Shown: piece by piece, positions 7,771 through 14,581 of the stretch | Layout: each line of letters begins with the position of its first letter | Numbering within the stretch: the first letter of the stretch is position 1 | Assembly: GCA_963933055.1 (NCBI GenBank) | Contig: CAWVSY010000068.1 | Location: 1 to 17,934, forward strand | Source of the DNA: Oleispira sp963933055 | GTDB taxonomy: Bacteria; Pseudomonadota; Gammaproteobacteria; Pseudomonadales; Oceanobacteraceae | Reading direction: 5' to 3' | DNA: 17,934 nucleotides | Position numbers and translations under genes: made by a program | Notes under the pieces: generated by a model | Database searches by the model: none | The model's input: only the letters and a program-made list of their open reading frames with translations | What the model was told of the DNA's origin: nothing

Positions 7771-7930
7771 GCAGGTCGAGGCTTTAGCCCGACATTGTGA
7801 TGTATTAAGACACTCGTCGGCCTAAAGACCGACCTACATTAAAGAACTAATCCAAAATGTAGGCCGTTATTTAAAGACGGATCTATATTAAAGAATTAAT
7901 CCAAAATGTAGGTCGCGGCTTTAGTCCGAC
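7771..7930. repeat. Cluster of four REP-like palindromes with a duplicated 21-bp linker
   Basis: In order there are: a plus copy, GCAG plus GTCGAGGCTTTAGCCCGAC (7771-7793); a minus copy, head GTAG on that strand (7816-7837); a degenerate 28-base full palindrome with a GTAG head (7859-7886); and a plus copy, GTAG plus GTCGCGGCTTTAGTCCGAC (7908-7930). The third and fourth copies are each preceded by the same AT-rich 21-base linker (7838-7858 and 7887-7907, one mismatch), giving a 49-base repeat period. The cluster fills the gap between the convergent isochorismatase-family and dapD genes and could also act as a bidirectional transcription stop or mRNA 3'-end stabiliser. Confidence 0.75.
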
Positions 7931-7955
7931 ATTTTATAATCTATCTTCAGCGAAA

Positions 7956-8981
7956 TTAGTTATTCGCGTGCAGCTCTTCGTTCAATTGAATCGCTGTTTT
8001 GTTCGTTACACATTCAACCGCACCGGAGATAGAGTTACGACGGAAAAGAAGATCTGCTTTACCCGCTAAATCACGGCCTTTAACCGTCTCAACAACATTC
8101 TTAGCGTCATCTAAAACCTGAATTTTAGTACCGGCTGTAATGTACAAACCAGACTCGATGGTGCAGCGATCGCCCATAGGAATCCCAGTACCGGCATTGG
8201 CGCCTAACAAGCAGTTTTCGCCAACAGAAATAATGATGTTACCACCACCAGAAAGTGTCCCCATCGTAGAACAACCGCCCCCTAGGTCAGAGCCGTTACC
8301 CACAACTACTCCAGCAGAAATGCGGCCTTCAACCATAGAAACACCCAAAGTACCGGCGTTAAAGTTAACGAAGCCTTCGTGCATGATGGTCGTGCCTTCG
8401 CCAATGTGTGCGCCCAAACGAACACGCGCGGTATGAGCAATACGAACACCTGTTGGTACAACGTAGTCAGTCATGCGAGGGAATTTATCTACTGAATTGA
8501 CGCTTAATAGTTCGCCTTTTAAACGTGCTTGTAGCTGAGCTTCTGCAAGCTCTTCTAAATCGATTGCGCCCAAGTTAGTCCAAGCAACGTTTGGTAATAG
8601 ACCAAACATTCCGGCTAGGTTAATGCCATGTGGCTTAACGAGGCGGTGAGATAATAAATGAAGCTTCAAATATACTTCAGGCGTTGTTTCAGACTGAATA
8701 TCAGATTCTAGAATAGTAACTACTACTGGCTTCTGGCTTTCAGTACACGCACGCGCTAGTTTAGCCTGTTCAGGTGCAGTTGCTTCTAAGGCAGTCGCTA
8801 GCGCTTCAAGTTCACCGCCATCTACTTCAACGGCTTGGTTGCCACCTTCATAGCCAATTGCGTCTTTCGCAGCGGCAATGATGTCAGCGCTTGGCTGGAA
8901 AAGAGGGGCTTGGTAATAAACTTCTAACCATTCGCCTTTTGCGTTTTTGGTACCTAAGCCGATTGCAAATGCAGTGCTCAT
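7956..8981 (-). CDS. dapD: 2,3,4,5-tetrahydropyridine-2,6-dicarboxylate N-succinyltransferase
   Basis: The enzyme transfers succinyl from succinyl-CoA to tetrahydrodipicolinate in the succinylase branch of meso-diaminopimelate and lysine synthesis in the cytoplasm. The 341-residue length is that of the long Pseudomonas-type DapD, not the 274-residue E. coli type. The C-terminal half is a left-handed beta helix built of hexapeptide repeats, visible as GAHIGEGTTIMHEGFVNFNAG, GVVVGNGSDLGGGCS, GGGNIIISVGENCLLGANAGTG and GDRCTIESGLY. The start is ATG 8981, with AAGGA about 7 bases upstream. It lies 46 bases behind the ArsC/YffB gene and is probably co-transcribed with it. Confidence 0.93.
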   Translation of the reverse strand: MSTAFAIGLGTKNAKGEWLEVYYQAPLFQPSADIIAAAKDAIGYEGGNQAVEVDGGELEALATALEATAPEQAKLARACTESQKPVVVTILESDIQSETTPEVYLKLHLLSHRLVKPHGINLAGMFGLLPNVAWTNLGAIDLEELAEAQLQARLKGELLSVNSVDKFPRMTDYVVPTGVRIAHTARVRLGAHIGEGTTIMHEGFVNFNAGTLGVSMVEGRISAGVVVGNGSDLGGGCSTMGTLSGGGNIIISVGENCLLGANAGTGIPMGDRCTIESGLYITAGTKIQVLDDAKNVVETVKGRDLAGKADLLFRRNSISGAVECVTNKTAIQLNEELHANN

Positions 8982-9027
8982 AATAATGTCCTTACTTTAA
9001 AGTGTGAATAAGTGTCTAATGGGTTAA

Positions 9028-9378
9028 TTAGGAATGAATAAAATTTTGGTAATCGTCAGCTTTAAAGCCTAATAATTTGTTGTTCGTATCATCAACCAAG
9101 AGTGGACGCTTGATGATGGAAGTATTCTCTAACATGATCTCAATCGCTGAAGCTTGGTTGATGGACTCTTTAACGTCTTCAGGAAGCTTACGCCAAGTGG
9201 TACCACGCTTATTAACCAAGGCCTCCCAGCCTAAGTCGTTTACCCAGCCGTTTAACGTATCAGAGCTTAATCCCTCTTTTTTATAGTCATGAAACTGATA
9301 TTCAATGCCTTCAGCTTCAAGCCACTTTCGGGCTTTTTTGATGGTATCGCAATTTTTAATGCCGAACATGGTAATCAT
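9028..9378 (-). CDS. yffB: ArsC/Spx-family thioredoxin-fold protein, YffB type
   Basis: The 116-residue protein belongs to the arsenate reductase-like family. MITMFGIKNCDTIKKARKWL, with C10, matches the start of E. coli YffB residue for residue in spacing, and R91 in IIKRPLL is the conserved Arg of the fold. YffB-type proteins have a single active-site Cys and are thought to be glutathione-dependent thiol reductases; an arsenate role is not established. In E. coli yffB sits next to dapE, so its position beside dapD fits a recurrent association with lysine/DAP genes. ATG 9378 is preferred over the TTG at 9396 because it reproduces the family N terminus. Confidence 0.85.
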   Translation of the reverse strand: MITMFGIKNCDTIKKARKWLEAEGIEYQFHDYKKEGLSSDTLNGWVNDLGWEALVNKRGTTWRKLPEDVKESINQASAIEIMLENTSIIKRPLLVDDTNNKLLGFKADDYQNFIHS

Positions 9379-9426
9379 AAAAGGAGGCCCTGCCAAAAAG
9401 AGCGTTATGGTAGCAAAAATGTACGC

Positions 9427-9455
9427 ATTATGGGAGTAGTAGACAAATTTGACAG
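9427..9455 (-). promoter_or_regulatory. Possible promoter of the yffB-dapD transcript
   Basis: On the minus strand CATAAT (9432-9427) lies 17 bases downstream of CTGTCA (9455-9450). Both hexamers are imperfect matches. It is placed about 50 bases before the yffB ATG. The remainder of the 9379-9586 gap shows only AT-rich sequence and the ribosome binding site for the next gene. Confidence 0.3.
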
Positions 9456-9586
9456 ATGTTAACCGTCGGCCCCTTGTATGATTGAAATCAAAAAAATAAA
9501 ATAATGGGGGAATAGAATCATAAAGATGATGTCTAATAAATAATGAACATCCAAACTGCTAATATCATTTAAAAAAGGAGTATGGG

Positions 9587-10168
9587 TTGTATAACAATAT
9601 AGATAAAAAAATACGCATGATTGTGAGCGCCGCTTTATTACTATGGTGCTTTATGCCTTTATTGGGTCATTCTGCGGAGACTGAGAGCAATACAAATACC
9701 AATGCCGATACCAGTGCCGATACAAATAGCACTGACGAATTCTGTGTCGTTGAAAAATTTAAGTATTTTGTTGATTGGGTAGAGAAAGAACTCAAGCATA
9801 TTGATGATGCATATTTTGCTCCGAAGCCTACTGAAGCGTCTGAAACGGCTGAGGTAGTCACGGTTAAAAAGCCCGTTGCTGAGCCTGAAGTTGCTGAAGA
9901 AGAAATCATCAAACCGCTTAATTTAAGCCTGCCAGAGGTTGAGTATGATGGCAGTATGGCCTTAGATAAAGGTCAAAAAACCAATTTTCCGAATATGTTT
10001 TCGGGGGATGTTGAACCCGCATTGATCAAAGAAGAAACGGGCGCTTCTTTTGGTGGCCGTATATTGATGGATGATGCAGAACTAGAAGGCATGCAAGAAT
10101 ACCGCTTAAATACAGTTCGAGATGCGATACGGGGTGCTGAGTTCTCCCTTGAGTTTAAGACCAATTAA
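9587..10168 (+). CDS. Unrecognised small secreted or periplasmic protein
   Basis: I do not recognise this 193-residue protein. It has an N-terminal signal peptide: basic DKKIR, a hydrophobic stretch at about 11-27, and a probable cleavage site after GHSA near residue 30. A low-complexity Asn/Thr/Asp tract follows (about 33-50), encoded by near-repeating codons. Next come a short amphipathic region with the only mature cysteine (C53), a Pro/Glu/Val-rich linker (about 79-110), and a folded-looking C-terminal part (about 111-190). C21 is not in a lipobox. The start is TTG 9587, because AGGAG at 9576-9580 sits 6 bases before it, whereas the next in-frame ATG (9617) has no binding site. Its stop shares a TTAA with the convergent LysR gene. 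Confidence 0.75.
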   Translation: MYNNIDKKIRMIVSAALLLWCFMPLLGHSAETESNTNTNADTSADTNSTDEFCVVEKFKYFVDWVEKELKHIDDAYFAPKPTEASETAEVVTVKKPVAEPEVAEEEIIKPLNLSLPEVEYDGSMALDKGQKTNFPNMFSGDVEPALIKEETGASFGGRILMDDAELEGMQEYRLNTVRDAIRGAEFSLEFKTN

Positions 10169-11052
10169 ACTGAATTTGAGATAAGGCATAAAGACATCCA
10201 TTGTTCGATGCCTGCACTGCGAAATTTTTGACGATGTAAAATGAAATAAAACTGACGCTGAAAATCTCTATGATGAACGGGCAGTCGTATTAGGCTGCCA
10301 CGCTTAAAGGCATCTTCTAAGGTGATCTTTGACAAGCAGCCTATGCCTAAATTGGCTTCAACCGCGCGCTTAATCGCTTCCGTATGTTGTAATTCGTGGG
10401 CTACGGTTAGGTCTGGTAATATGCCGTGCATTGCGCGTTCAAAGGCTTGGCGAGTACCTGATCCAGCTTCTCGTAAAATCCAATGGGCCTGAATAAGGTC
10501 TGCATCATTGATGATCGATTTTTTTGCTAAAGGATGATCTGGACTGCAAAAAACAGCGAGCTCATCATCGCGCCAAGGAATTACCTCTAAATCTGAATGC
10601 TGTAATTCACCTTCGATAAGGCCAATATCCAAATCAAAGTTCAATACTTTTTGGCTAATACTTGCGGTATTAGCCACTTCAAGCGTGATGTTAGCATTAG
10701 GTTGCTGTCGCATCATTTCGGCCATGATATTAACCGCAAGATAGTTACCAATTGACAGTGTTGCGCCAACTTTTAAGTGCCCTGCATCCGCGTGTTTTAG
10801 TAGAGTTTGTTCTAAATCAGCCGCTTGGGCTAATAAACTCTCAGCTTTAGGCCTAATTAACCGACCTTGCTCATTTAACTGCAGGCGCTTGCCAATACGA
10901 TCAAATAGCTGCACATCAAACTGCTGTTCCAGTTCTTTTAACGCAGAGCTTGCGGCACTTTGCGATAAATTAAGTGCTTTAGCCGCTTTACTCACATTCT
11001 GTTGATGGGCAATGCCTAGAAAAACTTCAAGTTGGCGTAAGGTGTAACGCAT
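10165..11052 (-). CDS. finR: LysR-family regulator, FinR-like
   Basis: This is a 295-residue LysR-type transcription factor. The N-terminal winged helix-turn-helix (MRYTLRQLEVFLGIAHQQNVSKAAKALNLS onward, about residues 1-60, shown by LRQLEVF and SQSAASSALKELE) is followed by a periplasmic-binding-like effector domain. It is divergent from a ferredoxin-NADP reductase gene, the same arrangement as finR/fprA in Pseudomonas, where FinR activates fprA under superoxide stress. The gene symbol therefore rests partly on context. Of the two adjacent ATGs, 11052 is chosen because AGG lies 7 bases upstream; a reading extended to 11181 adds 43 residues atypical of the family. Its last codon overlaps the convergent secreted-protein gene. 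Confidence 0.85.
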   Translation of the reverse strand: MRYTLRQLEVFLGIAHQQNVSKAAKALNLSQSAASSALKELEQQFDVQLFDRIGKRLQLNEQGRLIRPKAESLLAQAADLEQTLLKHADAGHLKVGATLSIGNYLAVNIMAEMMRQQPNANITLEVANTASISQKVLNFDLDIGLIEGELQHSDLEVIPWRDDELAVFCSPDHPLAKKSIINDADLIQAHWILREAGSGTRQAFERAMHGILPDLTVAHELQHTEAIKRAVEANLGIGCLSKITLEDAFKRGSLIRLPVHHRDFQRQFYFILHRQKFRSAGIEQWMSLCLISNSV

Positions 11053-11195
11053 CATAAGACCTAATTTGTTAGCTATATATTCATAAAATAGATAAGTGTA
11101 ATAGATATAATCTGTTTTTTTAATCAATAAGTCTAGGCTATCCTGTGCGTAATGATTGAACATTGATTTAAAAATTAACATGAGTGAGGCAAGTC
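11053..11195. promoter_or_regulatory. Divergent finR-fpr control region
   Basis: This 143-base, AT-rich region separates the two divergent genes, where a LysR regulator would be expected to bind T-N11-A sites. A TATAAT string occurs at 11106-11111 but has no convincing -35 partner on the plus strand. On the minus strand TTGATT (11132-11127) lies 18 bases from TATTAC, a weak candidate for finR. A repeated ATGATTGAACATTGATTT stretch lies around 11152-11169. None of these is decisive; the regulatory role is inferred from gene arrangement. Confidence 0.4.
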
Positions 11196-11969
11196 GTGAG
11201 TAAAATGATTCGTGAGACCGTCACCAAAGTACATCATTGGAACGATACACTTTTTAGCTTTAATACAACTCGTAATCAGGGATTACGTTTTAAAAATGGC
11301 CACTTCACTATGATAGGGCTAGAAATTGATAATAAGCCGTTATTACGCGCTTATAGTATTGCTAGTGCTAATTATGAGGAAGAAATGGAGTTCTTTAGCA
11401 TCAAAGTGCAAGACGGGCCATTGACCAAGCACCTACAAAATTTAAAGGTAGGCGATGAAATTTTAGTCGGCACTAAACCGGTTGGCACCTTAGTGGCTGA
11501 CCACTTGTTACCCGGTAAAAACTTGTACCTATTAAGTACAGGAACAGGTTTAGCGCCTTTTATGAGTATCATTAAAGACCCAGAAATTTACGAGCAATTT
11601 GATAATGTGATTTTAACTCACGGTGTTCGTGAAACGTCTGAGTTAGCGTATCAGCACTTCATTGAAGAGGAATTGCCGAATAATGAATATTTTGGTGATG
11701 TGGTACGTGAAAAGTTAAAGTATTACCCAACCGTGACACGGGAAGCGTTTCGTAATCAAGGGCGCTTAACCGACTTGATGGAAAGTGGAAAGCTGTTTTC
11801 TGACTTGGGCTTGCCTGAGATTAATTTAGAGAACGACCGCTTTATGTTGTGTGGAAGCCCAAGTATGCTGAAAGATTTTTGTAAGATCTTAGATGCTCGT
11901 GGTTTTGAAGAAGCCCGTCAAGGCGAGCAGGGGCATTATGTGATTGAACGTGCTTTTGTTGAAAAATAG
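11196..11969 (+). CDS. fpr: Ferredoxin--NADP+ reductase, bacterial subclass I
   Basis: The 257-residue flavoenzyme moves electrons between NADPH and ferredoxin or flavodoxin in the cytoplasm. The FAD domain carries RAYSIAS (51-57, with the RxYS isoalloxazine-binding motif). The NADP domain carries STGTGLAPF (114-122) and LCGSPSM (218-224). The protein ends in AFVEK, the C-terminal extension expected of the Azotobacter/Pseudomonas subclass. The start is GTG 11196: GAGG lies 6 bases before it and the resulting N terminus (14 residues up to VHH) aligns with Pseudomonas Fpr, while the GTG at 11184 adds four unsupported residues. Divergent from the FinR-like regulator, so redox-stress induction is plausible. 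Confidence 0.92.
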   Translation: MSKMIRETVTKVHHWNDTLFSFNTTRNQGLRFKNGHFTMIGLEIDNKPLLRAYSIASANYEEEMEFFSIKVQDGPLTKHLQNLKVGDEILVGTKPVGTLVADHLLPGKNLYLLSTGTGLAPFMSIIKDPEIYEQFDNVILTHGVRETSELAYQHFIEEELPNNEYFGDVVREKLKYYPTVTREAFRNQGRLTDLMESGKLFSDLGLPEINLENDRFMLCGSPSMLKDFCKILDARGFEEARQGEQGHYVIERAFVEK

Positions 11970-11985
11970 TTAATCGGTCATTTTA

Positions 11986-12048
11986 TCGGTCTAAAGATCG
12001 ACCTACATGTGAGCATTAGATGAATGTAGGTCGAGGCTTTAGCCCGAC
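11986..12048. repeat. Inverted pair of REP-like palindromes (third cluster)
   Basis: A minus-strand copy (11986-12006, head GTAG on that strand) and a plus-strand copy (GTAG at 12026-12029, stem GTCGAGGCTTTAGCCCGAC at 12030-12048) face each other head to head across 19 bases. The plus stem is identical to those at 1621-1639 and 7775-7793. The pair lies just after fpr, before the alpha/beta hydrolase gene. Confidence 0.75.
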
Positions 12049-12175
12049 AGATCTATGAAAAATAATAATTGCAGAATGTCATAATCAAACCTAGCCAAAC
12101 CTTTCTATTATCCTGCACACTGTTGCCATAAAGAATTAAGTTTATTCACACTATGTGTTTTAGCAGGAAATTTCT

Positions 12176-13183
12176 ATGAAGTTATTAACCACCGCAGTGA
12201 TCGCTATTGCGCTTTTAGTTTCTATGTTTTTAGGGCGTCAGTACATGGGTTTTGTCGACCTTGCCCCTGAGGTAGTGAAAAATCGTTATGCTAATGCGGA
12301 GTCCGAATTTATTAAACTCGGCGGCTTACAGCAAGGTATCGAGCTACATTATCGTGATGAGGGAATCAGCCCTGCGGACAATCCTGATGCCCCCGTTTTA
12401 TTTTTATTGCACGGCATTATGGCCAGTCTACATACTTGGGATGGCTGGGTTGATTTTTTGCAGGATGATTTTCGGATTATCCGAGTGGATATTCCAGGTT
12501 TCGGGTTAACCGGGCCTTATGCTGATGGTATTTATAATATTGAACGCTCAGTTGATATGCTTGATCAATTAAGTAATGCCTTAGAGGTTGATTCATTCTT
12601 TTTAGCGGGTAATTCGATGGGTGGCTATATTTCTTGGAATTTTGCATTAGCACATCCCGATAAAGTTAAGCGTTTGATCTTAATTGATTCAGCGGGCTAT
12701 GAATTTGAAAAGCCGATGTTATTAGGGTTGCTGAGTACGCCTGTGTTAAAAGACAGCATGGCATTTATGACCCCTAAATTCATCGTTTCACAAACATTAA
12801 GTGAAGTTTATGGTGATTCATCGAAAGTAAAAGACGAGACCATTGAACGCTATCATCAGTTAATGTTGAGAGAGGGAAATAGAACCGCCGTTGTCAGTGT
12901 CTTTGCCAGCATTAGTGAGATAGCTAATGACGGTATTAAGCAAATCAAAATACCGACCTTAGTGCAGTGGGGGGGAAAAGATGCGTGGATTCCTTTAGCG
13001 CATGCTCAAAATTTTGTTGATGATATTGAAGGTGCCAAACTTATTACTTATCCGGGTATTGGCCATATTCCTATGGAAGAACTACCACAGCAGACGGCGC
13101 AAGATGCAAAGGATTTTTTATTGTATGTCATCGAAGAGCCACAAGAAATTAAGCCTACTCAAGTAATTCCCGTTGTGTTGTAA
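12176..13183 (+). CDS. Membrane-anchored or exported alpha/beta hydrolase
   Basis: This is a 335-residue alpha/beta-hydrolase-fold protein with an intact triad: nucleophile S147 in GNSMGG, D269 in WGGKDAWIP and H297 in GIGHIPMEE. The oxyanion motif HG (79-80) is also present. An N-terminal hydrophobic segment (about residues 4-20) followed by polar sequence suggests a signal anchor facing the periplasm. The family covers esterases, lipases, dehalogenase-like and C-C bond hydrolases, so the substrate cannot be named. ATG 12176 is preceded by AGGAAA about 6 bases upstream. It is separated from fpr by a REP pair and 127 further bases, so it is probably transcribed independently. Confidence 0.85.
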   Translation: MKLLTTAVIAIALLVSMFLGRQYMGFVDLAPEVVKNRYANAESEFIKLGGLQQGIELHYRDEGISPADNPDAPVLFLLHGIMASLHTWDGWVDFLQDDFRIIRVDIPGFGLTGPYADGIYNIERSVDMLDQLSNALEVDSFFLAGNSMGGYISWNFALAHPDKVKRLILIDSAGYEFEKPMLLGLLSTPVLKDSMAFMTPKFIVSQTLSEVYGDSSKVKDETIERYHQLMLREGNRTAVVSVFASISEIANDGIKQIKIPTLVQWGGKDAWIPLAHAQNFVDDIEGAKLITYPGIGHIPMEELPQQTAQDAKDFLLYVIEEPQEIKPTQVIPVVL

Positions 13184-13190
13184 CCGACAT

Positions 13191-13227
13191 GATAAAAGAG
13201 AGCGAACAAGGTTAGCTCTCTTTTATC
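13191..13227. terminator. Bidirectional hairpin between the hydrolase and thrE-like genes
   Basis: A perfect 13-bp inverted repeat pairs GATAAAAGAGAGC (13191-13203) with GCTCTCTTTTATC (13215-13227) around an 11-base loop. It starts 8 bases after the hydrolase stop codon. The T-rich distal arm can act as the U tract in either direction, so it may end both convergent transcripts. Confidence 0.7.
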
Positions 13228-13265
13228 ATTCTCAATCATAGCTTGTCATTCTCAATCATAGCTTG
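13226..13265. repeat. Perfect tandem duplication of a 20-bp unit
   Basis: TCATTCTCAATCATAGCTTG occurs at 13226-13245 and again immediately at 13246-13265 with no mismatch. The first copy begins in the last two bases of the preceding hairpin, and the second ends 5 bases before the thrE-like stop codon. It looks like a recent slippage or duplication event in non-coding DNA. Confidence 0.85.
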
Positions 13266-13270
13266 GCCGT

Positions 13271-14500
13271 TTATAGCGAGCGACGAGGGTCTGCAATAAT
13301 GTTGGCGAAAATTAATCCAGCAACCAAAGACATTAAAATCAAGAACGATTGACTGCCAAGTTGCTCAATGTGCAAAATCTCTTTACCCGAAATAACGGTA
13401 TTCAACCCCATATAAAGCTTACTGCCTGGTACTAATACGACAATGCCTTGTAAAAGGACAATCGCGGCTGGAGCTTTACGCCAGCGGGCAAATAAGTTGG
13501 CGTAAATACCGAGCGCTAGCGCGGCAAAGAAAATGCCTAAAGCGGTGCCGAAGTAGGCCGATGCAATAACGCTAACGCCATGGCCAAGAAAACCGGCGGC
13601 GATGCCCCACGGTGCATCTTTTAAACGAATTTTAAACATGACCATCAAGCAAAATGAAAGTACTAAAACGGCTAGCCAGCCACTCCAGTGGGGTAAGCGA
13701 ATAGCTTCAACCTGCAGTACATTTCCAAATAAGACACTCGCAATAGCAAAGCCTAAAAACGCGCCAAAGTAGAGTTTGAATAAGACCATCAGTGCGTCCA
13801 TTACTCGTACGGTTCCGGATACTAAATCTCGGGCGGCTAGTTCAGAAAGCCCAACGGTTAATGCAAGCCCTGGAATAAATACAATAATACTGGCGAGTAC
13901 GACTAAGGGTAGATTAATACTGGGTTCATAAAACGTCATCGCAGAAGCGCCGAACGCAGCCGCCATTGCGGCAAAAGGTTCTAGTGCTGTTTGTACCTTG
14001 GCCGATTTTTCTCCCCACATAACTAAACCATAAACACCAATCGCTAAAATAAACGATGCAATGACATCCACCCAGCTTGTGCCCATGAGCATGCTAAACG
14101 CTGAACTTGCGAGTCCAAACGCAATAATGATTAGCCATCTAGGGTAGGGGTTGGGTTTATTATTGATGTCTTCTAAACGTAATAAAGCATCATCAAGATC
14201 GCGTTGACCTGAGCATAACTCCTCGACCAGTTCATCGGTACGCGCTAATAATCCTAGGTCTAAGTCACCTGGTTGAACGCGTGCAATGTAGCTGTGTTCT
14301 TGGTTTTCTCGATCGTCTTTTGGCCAAAAGACGCAGGTAATGGACGTTGGGCTAATTAAGAAAGATCCGCCAAGTTCAAGTGCTTCACTGATTTTAACTA
14401 GATGCCCTTCAAGTTGATAGGCAGGGGTTCCGCATTGATGTAATGTTTTAGCGAGGTAAATAAGAAATTTACGGCGCTTTTTAAATAGTTTCGTTGGCAT
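13271..14500 (-). CDS. ThrE-family threonine/serine exporter
   Basis: This 409-residue inner-membrane protein joins the two halves of the family: an N-terminal cytoplasmic part with the DUF1212 motif region (FLIYLAKTLHQCGTPAYQLE, about residues 12-31) plus membrane spans, and a C-terminal ThrE_2/DUF3815-like membrane block ending with VVLVPGSKLYMGL. About ten hydrophobic segments are visible from residue 125 on. Homologues export threonine and serine by proton exchange; the substrate here is inferred. ATG 14500 is taken as the start; GTG 14530 would add ten residues (HAINDEHQH) and neither has a clear ribosome binding site. A TATACT at 14550-14545 would serve a transcript starting near 14538, favouring the ATG. 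It follows the terminator of the suf operon and so is likely separate from it. Confidence 0.85.
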   Translation of the reverse strand: MPTKLFKKRRKFLIYLAKTLHQCGTPAYQLEGHLVKISEALELGGSFLISPTSITCVFWPKDDRENQEHSYIARVQPGDLDLGLLARTDELVEELCSGQRDLDDALLRLEDINNKPNPYPRWLIIIAFGLASSAFSMLMGTSWVDVIASFILAIGVYGLVMWGEKSAKVQTALEPFAAMAAAFGASAMTFYEPSINLPLVVLASIIVFIPGLALTVGLSELAARDLVSGTVRVMDALMVLFKLYFGAFLGFAIASVLFGNVLQVEAIRLPHWSGWLAVLVLSFCLMVMFKIRLKDAPWGIAAGFLGHGVSVIASAYFGTALGIFFAALALGIYANLFARWRKAPAAIVLLQGIVVLVPGSKLYMGLNTVISGKEILHIEQLGSQSFLILMSLVAGLIFANIIADPRRSL

Positions 14501-14550
14501 ATGTTGATGTTCGTCGTTAATAGCGTGCACTAATATATTTTAGCAGTATA

Positions 14551-14581
14551 AAGAAAAACGGCCTGTTAAAAGAACAGGCCG
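14551..14581 (-). terminator. Terminator of the suf operon, containing the sufT stop codon
   Basis: A perfect 9-bp stem pairs CGGCCTGTT (14559-14567) with AACAGGCCG (14573-14581) around AAAAG. On the minus strand it is followed by UUUUUC. The sufT stop codon (14568-14566) lies at the hairpin loop, so translation ends inside the terminator. Confidence 0.85.

Noticed and set aside
7771..7930. Possible CRISPR-like array
   Set aside because: The repeated units are short palindromes in alternating orientation with repeated, not unique, linkers, and no cas genes are present. This is REP structure.
9450..9478. Plus-strand promoter TTGACA...TATGAT before the secreted-protein gene
   Set aside because: The hexamers are good but about 22 bases apart, too far for a standard sigma70 promoter.
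11053..11181. 43-residue N-terminal extension of the LysR regulator
   Set aside because: LysR proteins start within a few residues of the LRQLEVF motif. The extension is Tyr/Lys-rich, unlike the family, and covers the expected control region.
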